The translations under genes were made by a program, and so were the position numbers. DNA of 64,000 bases from Alphaproteobacteria bacterium (GTDB lineage Bacteria; Pseudomonadota; Alphaproteobacteria; Micropepsales; Micropepsaceae). The stretch is from NCBI GenBank assembly GCA_025361185.1, contig JANYAR010000135.1, forward strand, positions 1 through 64,000, in the 5' to 3' direction. Shown one piece after another: positions 60,747 to 64,000 of the stretch (position 1 is the stretch's first letter; every line of letters starts with the position of its first letter). Below the pieces are notes generated by a model that did no database searches, was not told where the DNA came from, and saw only the letters and a program-made list of their open reading frames with translations.

Positions 60747-61417
60747 GCTTCGGGCGAAAGCGTGCGTGCGCCGAAGATGGCGGTTCCGACCCGCACATGC
60801 GTCGCGCCGAATTTCACCGCCAGCTCGAAATCCCCGCTCATGCCCATGCTGAGATTTTTCAGACCATGATCGCGCGCCAGCTTGGCGAGAAAGGCGAAAT
60901 GGGGGGCTGCGTCGTCATCGGCAGGGGGAATGCACATCAAGCCTTCCAGCGGCAAATCCAGCTTGCGCGCATGATCGATCAGGCTTGCGGCCTCGCGCGG
61001 CATGACGCCGGCCTTCTGCGGCTCCTCGCCGGTATTGATCTGCAGGAACAGGCGGGGACATCTGCCCGACCTTTCTCGTTCCGCCGCCAGCGCGTCGGCC
61101 AGCCGGACGCGGTCCAGGGTCTGAATGACGTCGAACAAGGCGGCAGCCTCTTTGACCTTGTTGGTCTGCAAGGGGCCGATCAGGTGCAATTCCAGGCCGG
61201 GGAATTGATCCTTGAGGGTGGGATACTTGGCCTGCGCTTCCTGCACCCGGTTCTCGCCGAACAGTCTTTGGCCCGCCGCGATGGCTTCACGGATACCGGC
61301 TTCGGGCACGGTCTTGGACACGGCCACCAACCGTGTGGTGGGCGCGGGTGCGATTGCCGCCTTTCGCGCCGCTTCGATGCGCGCCAGTATGTCTGTGAGA
61401 TTCTGTGAAATCGTCAT
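60743..61417 (-). CDS. PLP homeostasis protein YggS
   Basis: The 224-residue fold-type III PLP-binding protein has LVAVSKTVPEAGIREAIAAGQRLFGENRVQEAQAK with the PLP Lys in VSK, LHLIGPLQTNK, and LSMGMSGDFELAVKFGATHVRVGTAIFG. It buffers pyridoxal phosphate and influences amino-acid metabolism. Its ATG (61417-61415) shares the tetranucleotide CATG with an in-frame upstream ATG of the opposite ThiE-like gene. Confidence 0.94.
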   Translation of the reverse strand: MTISQNLTDILARIEAARKAAIAPAPTTRLVAVSKTVPEAGIREAIAAGQRLFGENRVQEAQAKYPTLKDQFPGLELHLIGPLQTNKVKEAAALFDVIQTLDRVRLADALAAERERSGRCPRLFLQINTGEEPQKAGVMPREAASLIDHARKLDLPLEGLMCIPPADDDAAPHFAFLAKLARDHGLKNLSMGMSGDFELAVKFGATHVRVGTAIFGARTLSPEA

Positions 61418-61460
61418 GGCTGTGAACCTAGCAACCCGTCAGCAGTACCTCAATTGCGAT

Positions 61461-61970
61461 ATGCCGTTGGTGCTTATGACCGACGACCGCCGGTGCGACT
61501 GGGGTGGGGCTGCGCGCGCCCTGCCGCGCGGCAGCGTGGCGGTGGTGCGCAGGCGTGACGCCGTGCAGCGCCGGATGCTGGCGGAAGAGTTGCAGGGCCT
61601 GGCGTCCTTATTGATTGCGGACGATCCCGCTTTGGCGGCGGAGATTGGCGCGGCAGGCCTGCATCTGCCGGAACGGCGTATGCGGGAAGCTTGGCATTGG
61701 CGCGCGCGGTTTCCACACTGGATCATCACCTCATCGGCGCATTCTCTGCGGGCGCTGATGGGTGCATCCATGCTGGACGCGGTGTTTCTGTCGCCGGTCT
61801 TTGCCACCGCCAGTCACAAGCAGGCGCGCCCCCTGACGCCGGTACGCGCCGCCTTTATCGCCGCGCATGCGCCGGTGCCGGTCTATGCGCTGGGCGGCGT
61901 CACGTCCCGCAACGCCGCGCTGCTGGCGCCGGCATTCAGCGGTATTGCCGCTATTGGATCATTGATCTGA
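61461..61970 (+). CDS. Thiamine phosphate synthase-like protein
   Basis: The 169-residue TIM-barrel protein begins MPLVLMTDDRRCDWGGAARALPRGSVAVVRRR. It has LLIADDPALAAEIGAAGLHLPERR, ITSSAHSLRALMGASMLDAVFLSPVFATASH and YALGGVTSRNA, the ThiE order of motifs. It is shorter than true ThiE and several substrate residues are altered (ITSSAHS for the usual G.S.H), so it may be a divergent relative. ATG 61416 in the same frame is possible but would overlap the yggS start. Confidence 0.8.
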   Translation: MPLVLMTDDRRCDWGGAARALPRGSVAVVRRRDAVQRRMLAEELQGLASLLIADDPALAAEIGAAGLHLPERRMREAWHWRARFPHWIITSSAHSLRALMGASMLDAVFLSPVFATASHKQARPLTPVRAAFIAAHAPVPVYALGGVTSRNAALLAPAFSGIAAIGSLI

Positions 61971-63131
61971 CGTCTTAAAGGTTAGATGCAAGTACACGGC
62001 TTCTAGCTTGAGCTGCGGCGCGCCATTGAAGAACAGTCCACTGCCGCGCGAATAGGTCAGGTGCTGCCAGCCGGTGCTGAAACTGATGCTGTCGCTGATC
62101 TTGTAACCCAGCGAAGTTTCCAGGCCGCTCAAACCCAAGCGCGGCAGACCGGCCACCGCATCGGCGACGCCGTTGCCATATTCAATCCCCGCCATCCACT
62201 TCTCATACGTCACGGCCGTGGAGACATGGCCCGCGCGTGTCGTGCCCGCCTGCCAGGATTGGTTGACATCAAAGCCATGGGCATTGCTCTGGCGCCAGGC
62301 GCCGCCCAGCGACACACCAATCTCATCGGTCACGGGATAGTCGGCCTTGAGGCCCGCGCCCAGATCGCTGACCCCTTCCTGTCCCGCCAGCTTGTGCTCG
62401 GCGCGGCCTTCCGCCACCGCCCCATAGGCGATGAGCGACAGCGGCCCCACTTCGGCCTCATAGCGCAGGGCGGCTTCCCAGAAATCCACCTGCCGTCCCG
62501 GCACATGCGGTCCGGCATTCATGAAGGGAATTTGTTTTCCTTCCGACGGCGTGAAGGACAAGGCCAGTTGCACCCCGAACAGCGACGGGCTGGTATAGGC
62601 GATCTTGGCGTAGTTGCTGGATGCGCCGACCTGGGTGCGCAGGGCGAACATGTCGGTCACCGCGCGATGGGTGGTGGGATCGCGCAGCAGGCTGGTGCGC
62701 GGATCATCCAGGCTGATGCCGGGATCGACTTTGGGCCCGCCGACCGCCAGGCCATAGCCCGCGCCGTCGGTGATGCCGATCTCGATTTGGCCCAGGCCGG
62801 TGCGCGCGCTGCCCGCCAGTCGCTCGATTACATCGCCGTCATAGCGCCCGCGCGACAAGGGATCGGCCGCGGTGAAGGTGCCGCCCAATCCCAGCGACAG
62901 ACCACTATCGTAATCGCGCCGCAGTTCCGGCAGCAGCCGCAGGGCGCCGCTGGCCGGGATCCCGTGCTGGCCTCCATGCCGGTCTGGGGAATCGAACAGC
63001 GCCCCGCTGGCCTCGCCCGCCAGCCGGAACTCGGCCTGGCCCACCGGCCAGGAGGGCTGCGCAATGAGCTGGGCCTGTGCCGGGGTCGCCAAGCTCAAGG
63101 CCGCGCCTAAGATAATCTTACCAAGACGCAA
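61959..63131 (-). CDS. Outer-membrane porin-like beta-barrel protein
   Basis: The 390-residue product from TTG 63131 (GAGG at 8 nt) has a signal peptide (MRLGKIILGAALSLATPAQA) and alternating amphipathic strands typical of Gram-negative porins. These include FRLAGEASGALFDSP at the start and TSLGYKISDSISFSTGWQHLTYSRG near the end; the C-terminus reads LKLEAVYLHLTFKTSDQ. There is no terminal Phe, which many but not all porins have. The cargo is unknown. The 3' end overlaps the ThiE-like gene by 12 bases. Confidence 0.82.
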   Translation of the reverse strand: MRLGKIILGAALSLATPAQAQLIAQPSWPVGQAEFRLAGEASGALFDSPDRHGGQHGIPASGALRLLPELRRDYDSGLSLGLGGTFTAADPLSRGRYDGDVIERLAGSARTGLGQIEIGITDGAGYGLAVGGPKVDPGISLDDPRTSLLRDPTTHRAVTDMFALRTQVGASSNYAKIAYTSPSLFGVQLALSFTPSEGKQIPFMNAGPHVPGRQVDFWEAALRYEAEVGPLSLIAYGAVAEGRAEHKLAGQEGVSDLGAGLKADYPVTDEIGVSLGGAWRQSNAHGFDVNQSWQAGTTRAGHVSTAVTYEKWMAGIEYGNGVADAVAGLPRLGLSGLETSLGYKISDSISFSTGWQHLTYSRGSGLFFNGAPQLKLEAVYLHLTFKTSDQ

Positions 63132-63272
63132 TGTGGTGCCTCTTAAGTCCTTCCAGAATAAGCCAAACCCGCCCCCTGGGCGCAAGCTGTGCGCCGTTGC
63201 GCGCCTTGCCCCCCGCCGCTATAAGCCCTTGTTCGGCGCATGCCCGCCCGTCCCAGAGGAAAAGACGCCCCT

Positions 63273-63722
63273 ATGCGAGTTCTGCCCGCTTTGCTTTGTG
63301 CGCTGGTCTTGGCCGGTTGTGGCTCCTCCAATGACGGGGCCCGCGAGATGGATACCGGCACCAGTTCCATCTCCAGCGGTTCCTCGCGCATGACCCTGGG
63401 GGTGAACTCCTATCTCTGGCATGCCACGCTGGACACGCTGTCCTTCCTGCCGCTGGTTTCGGCCGATCCCTTCGGCGGCGTGATAATTTCGGAATGGTAT
63501 GTCGCTCCCTCCAGCCCGGACGAGCGGCTGAAGGTGACGGTCTACATCATGGACCGCGCCTTGCGCGCCGATGGTTTGAAGGTCGTGGTCTTCCGTCAGG
63601 TGAAGGCCGGCGCTGCCTGGCAGGAAGCCCAGCCCAGTCCCGACACCGCGCACAAGCTGGAAGACTCGATCCTCACCCGCGCCCGCGAACTCAGGCTCGC
63701 CACGCTCGGCCAGACCGGCTGA
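63273..63722 (+). CDS. DUF3576 lipoprotein
   Basis: The 149-residue protein from ATG 63273 has a signal with lipobox LAGC, a Ser/Gly-rich linker and the DUF3576 domain (LGVNSYLWHATLDTLSFLPLVSADPFGGVIISEWYVAPSSPDERLKVTVYIMDRALRADGLKV). This family of alphaproteobacterial outer-membrane lipoproteins is encoded just upstream of leuS, as here, next to the LptE/holA region. Its role is unknown. It ends 12 bp before leuS. Confidence 0.88.
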   Translation: MRVLPALLCALVLAGCGSSNDGAREMDTGTSSISSGSSRMTLGVNSYLWHATLDTLSFLPLVSADPFGGVIISEWYVAPSSPDERLKVTVYIMDRALRADGLKVVVFRQVKAGAAWQEAQPSPDTAHKLEDSILTRARELRLATLGQTG

Positions 63723-63734
63723 GGATCGGCGCAG

Positions 63735-64000
63735 ATGGCGCGCTACAACGCCAAGGAATCGGAAAAGCACTGGCAGGCGCAGTGGGATGCGCGCGCGCTG
63801 TTCGCCACGCCCGGCCACTCAGATAAGCCCAAATGCTATGTCCTGGAGATGTTCCCCTATCCGTCGGGGCGCATCCATATCGGCCATGTGCGCAACTACA
63901 CCATGGGCGATGTCATCGCCCGCTTCCGCCGCGCCCAAGGCTATAACGTGCTGCATCCCATGGGTTGGGATGCCTTCGGCCTGCCGGCCGAGAATGCGGC
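63735..64000 (+). CDS. leuS: Leucyl-tRNA synthetase (5' part only)
   Basis: The frame opens at ATG 63735 ([20 protein letters not shown]) and runs off the right edge after 88 codons. It contains [32 protein letters not shown] with the class I HIGH motif intact as HIGH, then the conserved [18 protein letters not shown]. This N-terminus is specific to LeuRS. It follows the DUF3576 lipoprotein gene, the usual alphaproteobacterial order. Confidence 0.95.
   Translation, partial: MARYNAKESEKHWQAQWDARALFATPGHSDKPKCYVLEMFPYPSGRIHIGHVRNYTMGDVIARFRRAQGYNVLHPMGWDAFGLPAENA

Overview
The window is a gene-dense, high-GC stretch of a bacterial chromosome. It shows the gene order and idioms of an alphaproteobacterium: hemE next to a DUF299/RP001 kinase gene; maf-aroE-coaE-dnaQ; a TimA/Tim44-like adaptor with mltA and smr; hrcA-grpE; rsmI-yraN-gshB; tsaB-rimI-fur-plsC-miaB-phoH-ybeY-corC-lnt; Coq7, an SDHAF4-like protein, an OlsB-like acyltransferase and GANTC sites. 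The genus cannot be fixed from sequence alone; a Rhizomicrobium/Micropepsaceae-like or Caulobacterales-related organism is a reasonable guess. No phage, insertion sequence, CRISPR array, rRNA or tRNA gene was seen.

Layout. 1-9.3 kb: the 5' end of hemE and, divergent across a 277-bp gap, ppsR-maf-aroE-coaE-dnaQ, nearly all overlapping. In Caulobacter and other alphaproteobacteria the hemE/RP001 gap holds the chromosomal replication origin, so 510-786 is an origin candidate. SecB, the Tim44-like adaptor, MltA, Smr, YjbQ, a PfkB kinase and a small lipoprotein follow. 9.2-20.7 kb: hrcA-grpE-dapB-nth on the minus strand; rph, rdgB and hemW on the plus strand; an LppC-like lipoprotein divergent from rsmI-yraN(frameshifted)-gshB-pirin; an exported RidA and OlsB. 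20.8-34.3 kb: ampG and a hybrid histidine kinase, the pstCAB phosphate importer with a candidate Pho box, an SSS carboxylate symporter with DUF3311, two secreted cupins, SleB hydrolase, YifB and an unknown secreted protein. 34.3-45.1 kb: ferredoxin and its reductase, chorismate mutase, an Hpt protein beside a TipN-like coiled-coil membrane protein, RsmB, an SDR, HtpX, SDHAF4, DUF2239, Nfu-type scaffold, nitroreductase, TsaB and RimI. 45.1-64 kb: Fur and the conserved miaB-phoH-ybeY-corC-lnt operon, HisE, GluQ-RS, esterase, HNH protein, Coq7, DsbB, metallopeptidase, PBP1A, a degenerate response regulator, L,D-transpeptidase, YggS, ThiE-like protein, porin, DUF3576 lipoprotein and the start of leuS.

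The most distinctive non-coding content is two families of short dispersed repeats found only at gene 3' ends. R1 (three copies) begins GGGTGAG and supplies the last Gly codon and stop of its upstream gene. R2 (four copies) runs from TTTAATGGTCGCGC to CCGGTCGCTCC. There are also several 12-23-bp tandem duplications at gene ends, a perfect 28-bp palindrome, and a 12-bp inverted repeat in a divergent promoter region.

Functionally the region is housekeeping: proofreading, tRNA/rRNA maturation, protein folding and export, peptidoglycan turnover, lipoprotein maturation, phosphate uptake and redox/FeS chemistry. No defence or secondary-metabolite system was recognised. Start codons were chosen from ribosome binding sites and family alignments recalled from memory, and several are GTG or TTG.
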